A stretch of 64,000 nt of DNA from Palleronia abyssalis (lineage in GTDB: Bacteria; Pseudomonadota; Alphaproteobacteria; Rhodobacterales; Rhodobacteraceae). Each line of letters starts with the position of its first letter. Position 1 is the stretch's first letter. A program made the position numbers and the translations under genes. The notes under the pieces were generated by a model, which did no database searches, was not told the origin of the DNA, and was given only the letters and a program-made list of their open reading frames with translations. Positions 30,210-39,719 of this stretch are shown here, one piece after another. The stretch lies in the NCBI RefSeq assembly GCF_900302445.1, contig NZ_ONZF01000001.1, positions 671,894-735,893 of the forward strand. Reading direction: 5' to 3'.

Positions 30210-31774
30210 GGTTCGGACGCGGCGCGGGCCTTCAAATCCTTGCGGATCACCTTGCCGGTCACCGTCATGGGCAGTTCGTCCAGGAACGCCACTTCGCGCG
30301 GATAGGAATAGCTTGCCAGCCGGGACTTTACCCACTCCTGCAACTCGGCCGCCAGATCGTCGGAGGCGGGCGTGCCATTCTTCAGCACCACATAAGCCTT
30401 CACGATCTCGGTCCGCATCGGATCGGGCTTGCCGACCACGCACACGGTCGCGACGGCGGCATGGGTCATCAGGCAATCCTCGATCTCGGACGGTCCGATG
30501 CGATAGCCCGATGATGTGATCACGTCGTCTTCGCGGCCCTTGAACCGCAGATGCGCGCCGTCCCACATGCCGCGGTCGCCGGTCAGCATCCACCGGCCGC
30601 GGAACTTCGCCGCCGTCTCGCGCGGTTTGCGCCAGTATTCCAGCATCATGGAGGCCGATCCGCGCGCCACGGCGATATCCCCCTCTCCATCGCAGGGCTG
30701 CCCGTCGACATCCAGAACCGCCAGCTTGTGGCCGGGCACGGGCCGACCGATGGTGCCCGGAACGGCGGGAAACATCGCCCCTGACGATGATGCGATCATG
30801 TTGCACTCGGTCTGGCCGTAGAACTCGTTGATCGCCACGCCAAGCGCGTCCTGCCCCCAGCCCAGCATTTCGGGGCCAAGGGGTTCGCCCCCACTGGCGA
30901 CGCTGCGCAGGCCCGGGATCCGGCACCCCTCGGCCTTCAGCATCCGCAGGACCGTGGGTGGGAAGAAGACATTGCGCACGCGTCCTTCCTCGCAAATGCG
31001 CAGTGCGGCCTCGGGGGTGAACTTCGGCAACCGGGCAGCGACGACCGGGACACCCAATGCCAAGCCCGGCATCAGGACGTCGAACAGCCCCCCGATCCAG
31101 GCCCAATCGGCCGGGGTCCACAGCACATCGCCCCGCTGGCCCAGGAAATCGTGGCTCATCTCGACCCCGGGCAGATGACCGGTCAGGACGCGATGCCCGT
31201 GCAGGGCGCCCTTGGGCTTGCCGGTTGTGCCGGAGGTATAGATCAGGACGGCCGGGTCGTCAGGCTCGAACTCGGGCATGGCGCGACTGGCCCCGGCGGC
31301 CGATGGCAACCCGCGTTCGGTGATTATGCCCAGACCCATGCCGCGCAGGGCTTCGCGGCCCTCCTCGTCGGTGACCACGACGCCCGCGCCGGAATCGTTC
31401 AGCCGCGTCTCGAGCGCGTCACGCCGGAACAGCTTGAACAGCGGGACCGAGATCGCCCCCAGCCGCCAGCACGCCAGATGCGCGGCCGCCGTCAGGGGCG
31501 ACTGGCTGAGAAGTACGCCCACCCGGTCGGTGCGCCGTATCCCCTTGTCGACCAATGCGGCCTCGACCCGCCGCGACAGGTGCCAAAGCTGTCCGTATGT
31601 GATCCCCCGGCGTCCTTCTGGCGTGATCTCTATGATCGCCAGTCGCTCGGGCTCGGCCGCGGCCCATCCGTCGCAGGCCTGATGGGCCATGTTCAACCGC
31701 TCGGGCAGGTCCCAGCGGAACCGGGAATAGAGGGCGTCATAGGGCTTGCGGGTCAGAAGGGGCATCGTTCTCAT
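30206..31774 (-). CDS. AMP-dependent acyl-CoA synthetase
   Basis: 522 residues; adenylates a carboxylic acid and transfers it to CoA. Core motifs: the P-loop [18 protein letters not shown] (A3), [10 protein letters not shown] (A5), WMLTGDRG (A7), and the catalytic lysine segment [13 protein letters not shown] near the C-terminus. The substrate is probably a short- or medium-chain or branched acid; the leucine-catabolism context favours isovalerate-type acids, but this is inference. The C-terminal stop interlocks with the convergent secreted-protein gene. Confidence 0.88.
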   Translation of the reverse strand: MRTMPLLTRKPYDALYSRFRWDLPERLNMAHQACDGWAAAEPERLAIIEITPEGRRGITYGQLWHLSRRVEAALVDKGIRRTDRVGVLLSQSPLTAAAHLACWRLGAISVPLFKLFRRDALETRLNDSGAGVVVTDEEGREALRGMGLGIITERGLPSAAGASRAMPEFEPDDPAVLIYTSGTTGKPKGALHGHRVLTGHLPGVEMSHDFLGQRGDVLWTPADWAWIGGLFDVLMPGLALGVPVVAARLPKFTPEAALRICEEGRVRNVFFPPTVLRMLKAEGCRIPGLRSVASGGEPLGPEMLGWGQDALGVAINEFYGQTECNMIASSSGAMFPAVPGTIGRPVPGHKLAVLDVDGQPCDGEGDIAVARGSASMMLEYWRKPRETAAKFRGRWMLTGDRGMWDGAHLRFKGREDDVITSSGYRIGPSEIEDCLMTHAAVATVCVVGKPDPMRTEIVKAYVVLKNGTPASDDLAAELQEWVKSRLASYSYPREVAFLDELPMTVTGKVIRKDLKARAASEP

Positions 31775-31815
31775 GGTCGGGAAAGCCTATCCCATTCGCG
31801 GCCATCGTCCACGTC

Positions 31816-32097
31816 TTACGTGTCCGGGGCGGCTAGAACCCGACTACGCCGATCCAGACGATAGACGCGACGCCCCGCATCGCCCGGCGCGCCGCACGCC
31901 ACGACAAGCCAGACCTTCCCCTCCCCGGGCGTCGCGGCGCAGTCGGTGGGCACCGCCCCTGGAACGTCCTGCGCATACTGGGTCGCGATGCGGCGAATGG
32001 CCGTCGTCTCGTCCGGGGCGCGGCCCAGCCGCCATCCGAAAATGGCCGCCGCAAGGCAAAGGGCAGCGACGGGCGTCCATGGCCACCAGCGGGTCAG
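31816..32097 (-). CDS. Small membrane-anchored protein with apparent CTG start
   Basis: The frame on the minus strand from 32097 to TAA at 31816 reads as a credible 93-residue protein: an N-terminal hydrophobic helix (WTPVAALCLAAAIFGWRLG), then an Arg/Asp-balanced domain with RRIATQYAQDVPGAVPTDC and KVWLVVACGA. It has no ATG, GTG or TTG upstream of the helix. The only sensible start is CTG at 32097, overlapping the stop of the LprI-like gene as CTGA, the usual place for an ATGA-coupled start. A sequencing error or a rare CTG start would explain it. Confidence 0.5.
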   Translation of the reverse strand: MTRWWPWTPVAALCLAAAIFGWRLGRAPDETTAIRRIATQYAQDVPGAVPTDCAATPGEGKVWLVVACGAPGDAGRRVYRLDRRSRVLAAPDT

Positions 32098-32606
32098 TGC
32101 CGGAACTCGGCCAGTTCGGACAGCCTGGCGACCCGCTCGGCCGTCATGTCCATGCGGCAGGCCGCCCCGGCGATGCTACGCATCGAACCGGCCCCCCACT
32201 GCGCGTAGTCCAGCGCGCATTCGGCATCCCGGAATGCGATCCACGCCCGCTGCGCTTGCAGCAGGGCGTCGTCGAAATTCGCGAATGCCCCGCCCATCAC
32301 GTCAGCCTCGACCGCGTCCTGCGCCTTGGCCGCCTTCCTCAAAGCGGGCCAGATGCGATTGAGCTCGGCATCCCACAGATCAGCCTCCATCGCGAAGCAG
32401 GCGGTCATTCCGACCGTGGTACTGCCCCCCGGCGCGTCCTGGCACGGATCGGCTGCGCGCCCCACGCAGGCCAGAAAATCCGGCCCCGAGCGTCCTGCGA
32501 TGCAGGCCGCGAACTCGCCCTGCCACGGTGCGGGATCGGCGGTCTGCGCCCCCGCACCACCGGTCCAGACGCAAACCATCGCGACCAATACCCCTAAAAT
32601 TTTCAC
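32094..32606 (-). CDS. LprI-like (DUF1311) secreted protein
   Basis: 170 residues. A signal peptide (MKILGVLVAMVCVWTGGAGA) is followed by a Cys-rich helical domain. The terminal segment (LLQAQRAWIAFRDAECAL, then GSMRSIAGAACRMDMTAERVARL) is the signature of the lysozyme-inhibitor LprI/DUF1311 family. A periplasmic location is likely; lysozyme inhibition is known for only a few members. It overlaps its neighbours by 4 nt on both sides. Confidence 0.85.
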   Translation of the reverse strand: MKILGVLVAMVCVWTGGAGAQTADPAPWQGEFAACIAGRSGPDFLACVGRAADPCQDAPGGSTTVGMTACFAMEADLWDAELNRIWPALRKAAKAQDAVEADVMGGAFANFDDALLQAQRAWIAFRDAECALDYAQWGAGSMRSIAGAACRMDMTAERVARLSELAEFRH

Positions 32607-33025
32607 GCCGTGATGTCTCCGTTGGCCAGATCGTGTTTAACAGCCTCAAGCTCCCGGTCCAGAAAGAACGAGATCAGTGATCGGATCACGACCAGAAGCC
32701 CAAGGAACACGAGGTCGATCATCGCCAAGCTCAGCGCGGTATGCACGATGTCGCTGACGATCAGCAGCTCCAGTCCCGCCAGGATATAGCGGCCCAGCGC
32801 CACGCGCTGCCGGTTGATCCCCCGGACCCGCGCCACGCCGTCGCGCTGTAGCTCGGCCAGCACGAAACCCAGGACAAAGCGCACGGCACCCAGAACCAGG
32901 ATCGCGATGGCCAGCAGATCGACCACCGTCGCCACCCATTCCAGCCCGTGCACAAGCCATGCCAGTTCGCCATGCAATGCGCCGCCTTCGCGCGCATAAC
33001 CCAAAAATTCGCTTTCGCTTTCCAT
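32603..33025 (-). CDS. DUF1622 membrane protein
   Basis: 140 residues with three hydrophobic segments (WVATVVDLLAIAILVLGAVRF, YILAGLELLIVSDIVHTAL, and MIDLVFLGLLVVIRSLISFFL) and the charged end DRELEAV. The pattern EL-x-SDIVHT-x-R-x-L-x-FFLDREL matches my recollection of DUF1622. Function unknown. It overlaps the LprI-like gene by ATGA and follows ivd by 35 bp. Confidence 0.8.
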   Translation of the reverse strand: MESESEFLGYAREGGALHGELAWLVHGLEWVATVVDLLAIAILVLGAVRFVLGFVLAELQRDGVARVRGINRQRVALGRYILAGLELLIVSDIVHTALSLAMIDLVFLGLLVVIRSLISFFLDRELEAVKHDLANGDITA

Positions 33026-33060
33026 GACCCGTCAATCCGTCCGCCCGGCTCTCATTCCCC

Positions 33061-34224
33061 TCAGGCCATCGCAGCCATCAGTTCGCGTCCGATCAGCATC
33101 CGCCGGATCTCGGATGTTCCTGCCCCGATCTCCATCAGCTTCGCGTCGCGGAACAGCCGGCTGACGGTGGTGTCGTTCATGAACCCCGCGCCGCCCATCG
33201 CCTGCACGGCCTGATGGGCCACGGTCATCGCCTCCTCGCTGGCATACAGCACGCAGGCCGCCGCATCCTGGCGCGTCACCCTGCCCTTGTCACAGGCCTT
33301 CGCGACCTCGTAGACATAGGCCCGGGCGCTGTTCATTTTGGTGTACATGTCGGCGATCTTGCCCTGCATCAGCTGGAACGACCCGATGGGCGCGCCGAAC
33401 TGCTTGCGCTCGGCCATGTAGGGCATGACCTCGTCCATTGCCGCCGCCATGATGCCGGTGCCGATCCCCGACAGCACGACCCGCTCGTAATCGAGGCCGG
33501 ACATCAGCACCTTCACGCCGCCGCCTTCCTCGCCCAGCACGTTCTCGAACGGGACTTCCACGTCGTCGAAGATCAGCTCGGCCGTGTTCGACCCGCGCAT
33601 CCCCAGCTTGTCGAAATGCGGACTGGTGGTGAAGCCGGTCATCGTCTTCTCGATCAGGAAGGCGGTGATGCCCTTCGATTTCGCCTCGGGGTCGGTCTTG
33701 GCGTAGACCACCAACGTATCGGCGTCGGGGCCGTTGGTGATCCAGTATTTAGTGCCATTCAGGCGGTAGTGATCGTTGCGCTTCTCGGCCTTCAGGCTCA
33801 TCCCGACGACATCCGATCCCGCGCCGACTTCGGACATGGCCAATGCGCCGACATGCTGGCCACTCACGAGTTTGGGCAGGTATCTCGCGCGCTGCTCGTC
33901 TGTGCCGTTCAGCGCGATCTGGTTCACGCACAGGTTGGAATGCGCGCCGTAGGAGAGCGACACGCTGGCGCTGGCGCGCGCGATCTCCTCGACCGCCACG
34001 ACATGGGCCAGATAGCCCATGCCTGCGCCGCCGAACTCCTCGGGTACGGTGATCCCCAGCAAGCCAAGTTCGCCCATTTCGGGCCAGAGGTCGGGGGGCA
34101 TTTCGTTGCTGCTGTCGATCCCAGCCGCGCGGGGCTTCAGGCGGTCCTGCGCCCAGCGGTGGACAGTCTCGCGCAGCGCGTTGACGTCCTCGCCAAGGTC
34201 GAAACTCATGGATGCGGTGAACAT
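33061..34224 (-). CDS. ivd: Isovaleryl-CoA dehydrogenase
   Basis: 387 residues from ATG at 34224 with a perfect AGGAGGAG site upstream. FAD-dependent; oxidises isovaleryl-CoA to 3-methylcrotonyl-CoA, the step before methylcrotonyl-CoA carboxylase. Signatures: GLLGITVPEEFGGAGMGYLAHVV, ALAMSEVGAGSDVVGMSL (FAD/substrate loop), YWITNGPDADTLVV, and LDYERVVLSGIGTGIM, where the Glu matches the family's catalytic-base position. The C-terminal TSEIRRMLIGRE is typical of acyl-CoA dehydrogenases. Confidence 0.93.
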   Translation of the reverse strand: MFTASMSFDLGEDVNALRETVHRWAQDRLKPRAAGIDSSNEMPPDLWPEMGELGLLGITVPEEFGGAGMGYLAHVVAVEEIARASASVSLSYGAHSNLCVNQIALNGTDEQRARYLPKLVSGQHVGALAMSEVGAGSDVVGMSLKAEKRNDHYRLNGTKYWITNGPDADTLVVYAKTDPEAKSKGITAFLIEKTMTGFTTSPHFDKLGMRGSNTAELIFDDVEVPFENVLGEEGGGVKVLMSGLDYERVVLSGIGTGIMAAAMDEVMPYMAERKQFGAPIGSFQLMQGKIADMYTKMNSARAYVYEVAKACDKGRVTRQDAAACVLYASEEAMTVAHQAVQAMGGAGFMNDTTVSRLFRDAKLMEIGAGTSEIRRMLIGRELMAAMA

Positions 34225-34283
34225 GGGCGGTCTCCTCCTCTTGGCGTCAGACAAGGACGTCGGCGCGCGCTTGGCAAGGGGGC

Positions 34284-34946
34284 CTAGGGCAGCAGGCGTT
34301 CGACCAGATCGGGCAGGTCATCGAAATGATCCAGCATCGCGTCGGGGTTCAGGCGCGCGATCCCCGGCCCCTCGGGCCCGAACGAGACCAGGATGACCGG
34401 CATTCCGGCTGCACGGGCGGCCTTCACGTCCGTTTCGGTATCGCCCACCAGGACCGCCCGGTCGCGATCCGCGCCGTTGCGCCGGACGACTTCCCACAGC
34501 GGTTCGGGGTCTGGTTTGCGCACCGGAAGCGTGTCGGCACCGACCAGCACGGGCAGGACATGGGATGTCCCCATCTCGTCCATCAGGGACTTGGCCAGGC
34601 CCTCGGGCTTGTTGGTGCAGATACCCACGGCGCAGCCGCGGTTCTTCAACATCTCGACCGCCTGCCATGCGCCCGGATAGGGCGTCGAATAGATGGCGAT
34701 TGCAGCACCGTAGGCGGTCAGCAGCTTGTCATAGTCCTCCTCCACCTCAGCGGGGCCGCCCGCTCCACTGCGCGAAAAGCCTTCCGTCAGCATGGCGCGT
34801 CCGCCCCGGAACGCGATGGCGGCGTCGGCCACCGGATCCAGCACGTCGCCCAGGCCACGGTGCCGGAAACAGGCATTGGCCGCGGCGATCAGGTCGGCCG
34901 AGGTGTCGATCAAGGTGCCGTCGAGGTCGAAGATGACCGTGCGCAT
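34284..34946 (-). CDS. gph: Phosphoglycolate phosphatase (HAD family)
   Basis: 220 residues from ATG at 34946 with GGAGGG upstream. HAD motif I FDLDGTLIDT (nucleophile Asp8), motif II ICTNKP, and motifs III/IV in RKPDPEPL and VLVGDTETDVKAAR. A helical cap lies at about 18-90. Removes phosphate from 2-phosphoglycolate. A related HAD phosphatase with another substrate cannot be excluded. Divergent from glmU with about 100 bp between them. Confidence 0.85.
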   Translation of the reverse strand: MRTVIFDLDGTLIDTSADLIAAANACFRHRGLGDVLDPVADAAIAFRGGRAMLTEGFSRSGAGGPAEVEEDYDKLLTAYGAAIAIYSTPYPGAWQAVEMLKNRGCAVGICTNKPEGLAKSLMDEMGTSHVLPVLVGADTLPVRKPDPEPLWEVVRRNGADRDRAVLVGDTETDVKAARAAGMPVILVSFGPEGPGIARLNPDAMLDHFDDLPDLVERLLP

Positions 34947-35048
34947 GAAGCCCTCCTGCAATGGCCGGTAACGATGCGTGAGCGTCAGCCCGCTTGCGTG
35001 CAGCCTTGCGACGGGTAGAACGAGCCCGAGCAGAAGGAAAGGCCCGCC

Positions 35049-36398
35049 ATGGCATCCCACCTCGTCGTTCTGGCCGCCGGCCAGGGCTCGCGCATGAACT
35101 CGGACCTGCCGAAGGTCCTGCACAAGGTCGGGGGCGCACCGCTTTTCGCCCACGCCCTGAACGCCGGCGCCGCGCTGGAGCCTGAGCGCAGCGTCCTGAT
35201 CGCCGGGCACGGGGCCGAGGCCGTCCGCGCCGAAGCTTCCGAATGGGACGAGGATCTGGTCGTGGCCTTGCAGGAACAGCAGCTGGGCACCGCCCATGCC
35301 GTGGCCCAGGCCCGCGACGCGCTGGAGGGGGCCGAGGGCGATGTCTTCATCCTTTACGGTGATACGCCCTTCATCCGGCCCGAAACGTTGTCGATGATGG
35401 CGGCCGCCCGCGCCGGCGGTGCGGCGGTCGTGGTGCTGGGGTTCGAGGCCGCCGATCCCGGCCGCTATGGCAGGTTGATCGTCGAAGGGGGCGAGCTTCT
35501 GCGAATCGTCGAATACAAGGACGCGACCGAGGCCGAACGCGCGGTCACGTTCTGCAATTCAGGCGTGGTCTGTGCCGATGCCGCCGCCCTGTTCGACCTG
35601 ATCGACGCGGTGAGCAACGACAACGCCAGTGGCGAATACTACCTGACCGACATTGTCGGCATCGCGCGCGACCGGGGTCTGCGCTGCGCCACCGTAGCCT
35701 GCGACGAGGCCGAGACGCTGGGCATCAACACCCGCGCCGAGCTGACCCGCGCCGAAGCTTTGTTCCAAGCGCGCCGCCGGACCGAGATACTAGAGGACGG
35801 AGTCACCCTGGTCGCGCCCGAGACCGTGTTTTTCGCCCATGACACCCATATCGGCCGCGACACTGTGGTCGAACCGAACGTCGTCTTCGGCCCCGGCGTC
35901 ACAGTAGAATCGGGCGCCACGATCCGCGCGTTCAGCCATCTGGAAGGGTGCCACGTGGGCGCGCGCGCGATCGTGGGCCCCTATGCCCGTCTGCGTCCCG
36001 GCGCGGAATTGGGCAACGGTGCCCGCGTGGGCAACTTCGTCGAGATAAAGTCTGCCGAAATCGGCGAAGGTGCGAAGGTGAACCACCTGACCTATATCGG
36101 GGACGCCAATGTCGGAGAGGCCGCGAATATCGGCGCCGGCACGGTGACCTGCAACTATGACGGTGTCTTCAAACACCGGACCGAGATCGGGGCGCGGGCC
36201 TTCATCGGCTCGTCGACCATGCTGGTCGCACCTGTCCGCGTTGGCGAGGATGCGATGACCGGATCGGGGTCCGTCATCACCTCGGACGTGCCGGACGGCG
36301 CGCTGGGGCTGGGACGGGCGCGGCAGACGAACAAGGACGGCCTTGCACGCAAGATCGTCGCGAAACTCAGGGCGGCACGGGACAGGGGAAGACACTGA
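35049..36398 (+). CDS. glmU: Bifunctional UDP-GlcNAc pyrophosphorylase / GlcN-1-P acetyltransferase
   Basis: 449 residues. The N-terminal Rossmann pyrophosphorylase has LAAGQGSRMNSDLPKVLH at 7-24. It is followed by a C-terminal left-handed beta helix made of hexapeptide repeats (from about 260, including AEIGEGAKVNHLTYIGDA and GAGTVTCNYDG). It makes UDP-GlcNAc for peptidoglycan and LPS. It overlaps glmS as TGATG. Confidence 0.96.
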   Translation: MASHLVVLAAGQGSRMNSDLPKVLHKVGGAPLFAHALNAGAALEPERSVLIAGHGAEAVRAEASEWDEDLVVALQEQQLGTAHAVAQARDALEGAEGDVFILYGDTPFIRPETLSMMAAARAGGAAVVVLGFEAADPGRYGRLIVEGGELLRIVEYKDATEAERAVTFCNSGVVCADAAALFDLIDAVSNDNASGEYYLTDIVGIARDRGLRCATVACDEAETLGINTRAELTRAEALFQARRRTEILEDGVTLVAPETVFFAHDTHIGRDTVVEPNVVFGPGVTVESGATIRAFSHLEGCHVGARAIVGPYARLRPGAELGNGARVGNFVEIKSAEIGEGAKVNHLTYIGDANVGEAANIGAGTVTCNYDGVFKHRTEIGARAFIGSSTMLVAPVRVGEDAMTGSGSVITSDVPDGALGLGRARQTNKDGLARKIVAKLRAARDRGRH

Positions 36399-38209
36399 TG
36401 TGCGGAATCGTCGGCATTCTGGGGACCTATGAAGTCTCACCCGTCATCCTCGAGGCGTTGCGCCGTCTTGAATACCGCGGATACGACAGCGCGGGGATCG
36501 CCACGGTCAGCGACGGTCAGCTCGACCGGCGGCGCGCGGTGGGCAAGCTGGTGAACCTCAGCGATCACCTCGTCCACCAGCCGCTGCCGGGGCGGTCGGG
36601 CATCGGGCACACTCGCTGGGCCACCCACGGCAAGCCCACCGAAACCAACGCCCACCCCCATCGGGCCGGACCGGTCGCCGTCGTGCACAACGGCATCATC
36701 GAGAACTTCGCCGAGCTGCGCAGCGAACTGACCGCCCGCAATTACGGTGCCGAATCCGAGACCGATACCGAAACCATCGCCCTGCTGTGCCAGTCGTTCC
36801 TCGACGGCGGGGCCACCCCGGTCGAGGCCGTCCAGCGCACCTTGGCGCGGCTGGAAGGCGCCTTCGCGCTGGTCTTCCTGTTCGACGGCCAGTCCGACCT
36901 GATGATCGCAGCGCGCAAGGGCAGCCCCCTTGCCATCGCCCATAACGGGACCGAGGCGTTCGTGGGTTCGGACGCCATCGCCCTGGCGCCGTTGGCCGAC
37001 CGGCTGATCTATCTCGAGGAGGGAGACTGGGCCGTCCTCAGCCGCGAAGGCTTCACCATCTTCGACGAGGCCGGGGCCGAGGTCGACCGCCCCGAAACCC
37101 GCATCGCAGAGGCGGCAGGCCGCGTCGACAAGGGCGGTCACCGGCACTTCATGGCAAAGGAAATCCACGAGCAGCCCGCCGTCATCGACGCGTGTCTGTC
37201 GCATTACCTCGACGGCGACACGGTACGCCTCCGCGAGGGTGAGATCGACTTTTCCGGCGTCGACCGCATCGTCATGGTTGCCTGCGGCACGGCGTCCTAC
37301 GCGTGCCACGTGGCGAAATACTGGTTCGAACAGATCGCCCGGGTCCCGGTCGAGGTCGATGTAGCCTCGGAATTTCGTTACCGCGAACCGCCCCTGTCCG
37401 ACCGGACCCTCGCGATTTTCGTCAGCCAGTCGGGCGAGACGGCCGATACCCTGGCCGCCTTGCGCTATGCGTCCGGCAAGGCGCAGATCCTGTCCATCGT
37501 GAACGTGGACACCTCGTCGATCGCGCGCGAATCCGACGTCGCCCTGCCGATCCTGGCGGGGGTCGAGATCGGCGTCGCCTCGACCAAGGCATTCACCTGC
37601 CAGCTGACTGTGCTGGCCCTTCTGGCGCTGAAGGCCGGGGCCGATCGCGGCACGCTGACGGCCGAGGATGGCAAGGCCCATGTCGAAGCGCTGCGCAAGA
37701 TGCCCGCGCTGGTCAGCCAGGCGCTGGCGGTCGAGGATCGGATCGAGGACATCGCCCGCTCCCTGGCCGAGGCGCGCGACGTCCTGTTCCTGGGCCGTGG
37801 CGCGATGTATCCACTCGCGCTGGAAGGCGCTCTGAAACTAAAGGAAATCAGCTATATACACGCCGAAGGTTATGCATCGGGTGAACTGAAGCACGGCCCC
37901 ATCGCGCTGGTCGACGAAAGCGTGCCGATCATCGTGCTGGCCCCGCGCGACCACCTGTTCGGCAAGACGGTGTCGAACATGCAGGAGGTCATGGCCCGCG
38001 GCGGCCGCGTGGTGCTGATTTCGGACGGGGACGGCTTGGCCGCGGAAAGCGCCGCTTGGCGGACGGTGGAGATGCCGCGCGCGCCGGCGATCTGGGCGCC
38101 CATCCTCTATGCCGTGCCCGCACAGATGCTGGCCTATCACACGGCCATCGCGAAGGGGACGGATGCGGACCAGCCGCGCAACCTCGCCAAGTCCGTGACC
38201 GTCGAATAA
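36398..38209 (+). CDS. glmS: Glucosamine-6-phosphate synthase (isomerising)
   Basis: 603 residues. N-terminal class II glutaminase with catalytic Cys2 (MCGIVGILG), and two SIS sugar-isomerase domains (FVSQSGETADTLAALR near residue 345). The C-terminal lysine is in the conserved NLAKSVTVE end. It makes glucosamine-6-P from fructose-6-P and glutamine. Translationally coupled to glmU, which puts first and last steps of UDP-GlcNAc synthesis together. I saw no glmS ribozyme; the 1-base overlap leaves no room. Confidence 0.97.
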   Translation: MCGIVGILGTYEVSPVILEALRRLEYRGYDSAGIATVSDGQLDRRRAVGKLVNLSDHLVHQPLPGRSGIGHTRWATHGKPTETNAHPHRAGPVAVVHNGIIENFAELRSELTARNYGAESETDTETIALLCQSFLDGGATPVEAVQRTLARLEGAFALVFLFDGQSDLMIAARKGSPLAIAHNGTEAFVGSDAIALAPLADRLIYLEEGDWAVLSREGFTIFDEAGAEVDRPETRIAEAAGRVDKGGHRHFMAKEIHEQPAVIDACLSHYLDGDTVRLREGEIDFSGVDRIVMVACGTASYACHVAKYWFEQIARVPVEVDVASEFRYREPPLSDRTLAIFVSQSGETADTLAALRYASGKAQILSIVNVDTSSIARESDVALPILAGVEIGVASTKAFTCQLTVLALLALKAGADRGTLTAEDGKAHVEALRKMPALVSQALAVEDRIEDIARSLAEARDVLFLGRGAMYPLALEGALKLKEISYIHAEGYASGELKHGPIALVDESVPIIVLAPRDHLFGKTVSNMQEVMARGGRVVLISDGDGLAAESAAWRTVEMPRAPAIWAPILYAVPAQMLAYHTAIAKGTDADQPRNLAKSVTVE

Positions 38210-38216
38210 GGGACCT

Positions 38217-39719
38217 TTACCCGGGGGCGTGTGCGGCAAGCTCCGCCAGGACCCCGGGCAGCACCTCCGGCAGATCCTCGGCGATCAGACCCGGCCCAAA
38301 GCGCAACGCGCATTCGGTCAAAAGCCAAGCGCCCCGCCCCGCGGCTTCAACCGGGTCCAGCCCGCGCGCAAGAAGCCCTGCGATGAACCCGGTCAGCGTG
38401 TCACCTGCGCCCGCCGTCGCCAGCCCCGGCGCCGAACGGTCATAGAGGGCGGCGTGGATGCGGACGTCGTCGGGGGACGCGATGACCGTATCGGGCCCTT
38501 TGAGCAGCACGGTGCACCCTGCCCGATCCGCCGCTGCCTGCGCCGCGTCGAGGCGGGAGAAGGCCGGTCCGCTCTCGACCGGGCCGTTCATTAGGTTCGC
38601 CAGATCGGGGAACAGCCTTGCGAACTCCCCTCCGTGCGGTGTCAGGACGGCCTTCGGATGCAGCATCCCGAACAGGTCGTCCGGCGCCTGGGCAAACGCG
38701 GTCAGCGCGTCGGCATCCAGGACGCAGGCGCGATCGGCCGCCAGCACCGTTCGCACGAGCTCGCGCGTTCGGCCACCGCTGCCCAGTCCGGGTCCCAGCG
38801 CAACCGCGTTCAGGCGCGTGTCCTCCAGCATCTCGGCCAGCGCGTCCGCGTCACGCATCGAAGACAACATCACCGCATCAAGCCGCGCCGCATTCTCCTG
38901 CAATGCGGCGGGCGGCACGGCCAATGTCACAAGTCCCGCCCCCACCCGCAGAGCGGCGCGGGAAGTCATGCGGGCGGCCCCGCCCTTCCCCGGGCCGCCG
39001 CCAAGGACCAGGGCGTGCCCGTAGGCATATTTGTGGCCTCCGGCCTTCGCCAGACCATTGGGCGCACCCACAAGCCTGACACCGTCCCCGGTATCGGGCA
39101 GACCGATATCGATCACCCGCAACATCCCGCATGCCTCGGGGGCGTCGCCCAGCACGTGGCCCCGCTTGGCCGCGTGAAACGCCAGCGTCAGATGGGCTTC
39201 CGCGGCCCGGGCCCCGATCCGGCGTCCGCTGTCCGAGCACCAGCCCGAGGGCATATCCAGCGCGACGACCTTCGCCCGTCGTTCGGTGCGCAACAATCCC
39301 AGCGTTTCGGGAAGGTCGACCGGCCGGGTCAGCCCCGTTCCGAACAGCGCGTCGACGATCAGATCCGGATCCCCCTTGTCGGTACCGTCGACCAGTGGAG
39401 TCACATCCCCCAGAGCGGACCAGGCGGCGTGGTTGGCCGCTGCGTCGGGCGGCAGTTTGCCGGGATCACCCAACAGGCGCAGGTCGACCGTCCAGCCCAG
39501 ACCGTGCAGTAGGCGTGCTACCACGAACCCGTCGCCCCCGTTGTTGCCCGGCCCGCACAGGATCAGGACCCGTCCGGGCGCCAGATCGGGCCATTCCTCC
39601 AAGATTGTCGCGACGGCACCGCAACCTGCTCGCTCCATCAAGACGCGGTCCGACGCGGTGCCCGAATCCATGGCAGTTCTCTCGATTTCGCGCATCTCTT
39701 CGGCAGTCAGCACATGCAT
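38217..39719 (-). CDS. nnr: Bifunctional NAD(P)H-hydrate epimerase/dehydratase
   Basis: 500 residues from ATG at 39719, preceded by AAAGGGAG. Repairs hydrated NAD(P)H. The N-terminal YjeF epimerase domain (1 to about 210, with LILCGPGNNGGDGFVVARLL) and the C-terminal ribokinase-like dehydratase (from about 225, VLTPHGGEFARL and the ATP site ATAGAGDTLTGFIAGLLA) are both intact. Convergent with glmS; the stop codons are 7 nt apart. Confidence 0.93.
   Translation of the reverse strand: MHVLTAEEMREIERTAMDSGTASDRVLMERAGCGAVATILEEWPDLAPGRVLILCGPGNNGGDGFVVARLLHGLGWTVDLRLLGDPGKLPPDAAANHAAWSALGDVTPLVDGTDKGDPDLIVDALFGTGLTRPVDLPETLGLLRTERRAKVVALDMPSGWCSDSGRRIGARAAEAHLTLAFHAAKRGHVLGDAPEACGMLRVIDIGLPDTGDGVRLVGAPNGLAKAGGHKYAYGHALVLGGGPGKGGAARMTSRAALRVGAGLVTLAVPPAALQENAARLDAVMLSSMRDADALAEMLEDTRLNAVALGPGLGSGGRTRELVRTVLAADRACVLDADALTAFAQAPDDLFGMLHPKAVLTPHGGEFARLFPDLANLMNGPVESGPAFSRLDAAQAAADRAGCTVLLKGPDTVIASPDDVRIHAALYDRSAPGLATAGAGDTLTGFIAGLLARGLDPVEAAGRGAWLLTECALRFGPGLIAEDLPEVLPGVLAELAAHAPG

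Noticed and set aside
29451..31121. Apparent 1091-residue frame extending mccB upstream
   Set aside because: The extension is an alternate frame of the acyl-CoA synthetase region and antisense of the SH3 gene; a strong ribosome-binding site and family alignment place the mccB start at 29450.
31833..32086. Two Arg-rich frames with ATG starts at 31833-32054 and 31844-32086
   Set aside because: Composition is shadow-like; the third frame in the same stretch (31816-32097) has a membrane anchor and normal residue balance, so it is preferred in spite of its CTG start.
36380..36400. glmS ribozyme/riboswitch
   Set aside because: glmS starts within the glmU stop codon, leaving no leader; ribozyme control of glmS is typical of Firmicutes.
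38210..38216. Terminator between glmS and nnr
   Set aside because: Only 7 bp separate the stop codons and no hairpin could be drawn that is not inside coding sequence.
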